Source of the DNA: CADDZP01 sp035948135
GTDB taxonomy: Bacteria; Actinomycetota; Acidimicrobiia; Acidimicrobiales; AC-14
Direction of reading: 5' to 3'
DNA: 14,038 nucleotides
Assembly: GCA_035948135.1 (NCBI GenBank)
Contig: DASZJL010000075.1
Coordinates: 1 to 14,038 of the forward strand
Part shown: positions 13,975-14,038 of the stretch, piece after piece
Layout of the letters: each line of letters begins with the position of its first letter
Position numbering within the stretch: position 1 is the stretch's first letter
The notes under the pieces: generated by a model
Told to the model about the DNA's origin: nothing
Database searches by the model: none
Seen by the model: only the letters and a program-made list of their open reading frames with translations
Translations under genes and position numbers: made by a program

Positions 13975-14038
13975 ATGACCGACATCGTCCCCCCGATCCG
14001 GTCGGCGGCGGAGATGCTGCCCCACTCGGCGTGGGTCG
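13975..14038 (+). CDS. Start of an unidentified gene, cut by the window edge
   Basis: Only 21 codons are visible, beginning MTDIVPPIRSAAEMLPHSA. Too short to recognise a family. The ATG is chosen because it lies right at the predicted transcription start downstream of the tandem operators; an in-frame ATG at 14014 is the alternative. The gene is separated from the dehydrogenase at 12780-13913 by 61 nt containing its own promoter/operators, so it is likely a separately regulated unit, possibly the first gene of another operon. Confidence 0.55.
   Translation, partial: MTDIVPPIRSAAEMLPHSAWV

Overview
The window is high-GC DNA with dense gene packing, many GTG/TTG starts, few Shine-Dalgarno sequences, several -10-like hexamers 6-9 nt upstream of start codons, LAxTG-type (sortase E) cell-wall anchors and a FadE/FadD/Ech gene set. 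Together these point to an actinobacterium, possibly of the Acidimicrobiia type; the exact lineage cannot be fixed from sequence alone.

Layout, left to right. (1) A leftward operon reads acyl-CoA dehydrogenase (1349-2524), crotonase-fold enzyme (505-1356, 8-bp overlap) and CaiB/BaiF family III CoA-transferase or racemase (<1-504, stop abutting start). (2) Divergent from it is a short, catalytic-Glu-less acyl-CoA dehydrogenase subunit (2577-3596). The 52-bp gap between them holds a 20-bp perfect palindrome flanked by two outward -10-like hexamers. (3) A 240-nt gap with a potentially structured leader RNA precedes a secreted protein ending in LATTG, a membrane segment and an Arg-rich tail (3837-5696), closed by a strong GC hairpin. 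(4) A convergent leftward pair: AMP-forming acyl-CoA synthetase (5737-7158) downstream of an isovaleryl-CoA-dehydrogenase-type enzyme (7181-8389). (5) A rightward pair: CAP/SCP-domain secreted protein with a Pro-rich linker and a sortase-like tail (8443-9408), then a FadD17-like acyl-CoA synthetase (9449-11170). (6) A leftward 14-TM DHA2-type MFS transporter (11171-12754) that abuts the synthetase tail to tail. (7) A rightward acyl-CoA dehydrogenase (12780-13913), clearly a paralogue of the 1349-2524 enzyme. It is followed by two tandem palindromic operators directly against the start of a further gene cut by the window edge (13975->14038).

How the genes fit together: two CoA ligases activate carboxylic acids, four acyl-CoA dehydrogenases (one probably a non-catalytic partner subunit) desaturate them, and a crotonase-fold enzyme and a family III CoA-transferase/racemase act downstream. 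The long/short dehydrogenase pair plus a FadD17-like ligase resembles the sets mycobacteria use for steroid side chains (fadE26-fadE27-fadD17), so a bulky branched or polycyclic acyl-CoA substrate is the best guess, but the substrate is not shown by the sequence. The two surface proteins and the exporter are interspersed without obvious metabolic linkage. No RNA genes, mobile elements, CRISPR arrays, defence genes or frameshifted genes were seen. The most interesting signals are regulatory (palindromic operators placed on apparent leaderless promoters, and the structured leader) and enzymological (a crotonase lacking both catalytic glutamates).
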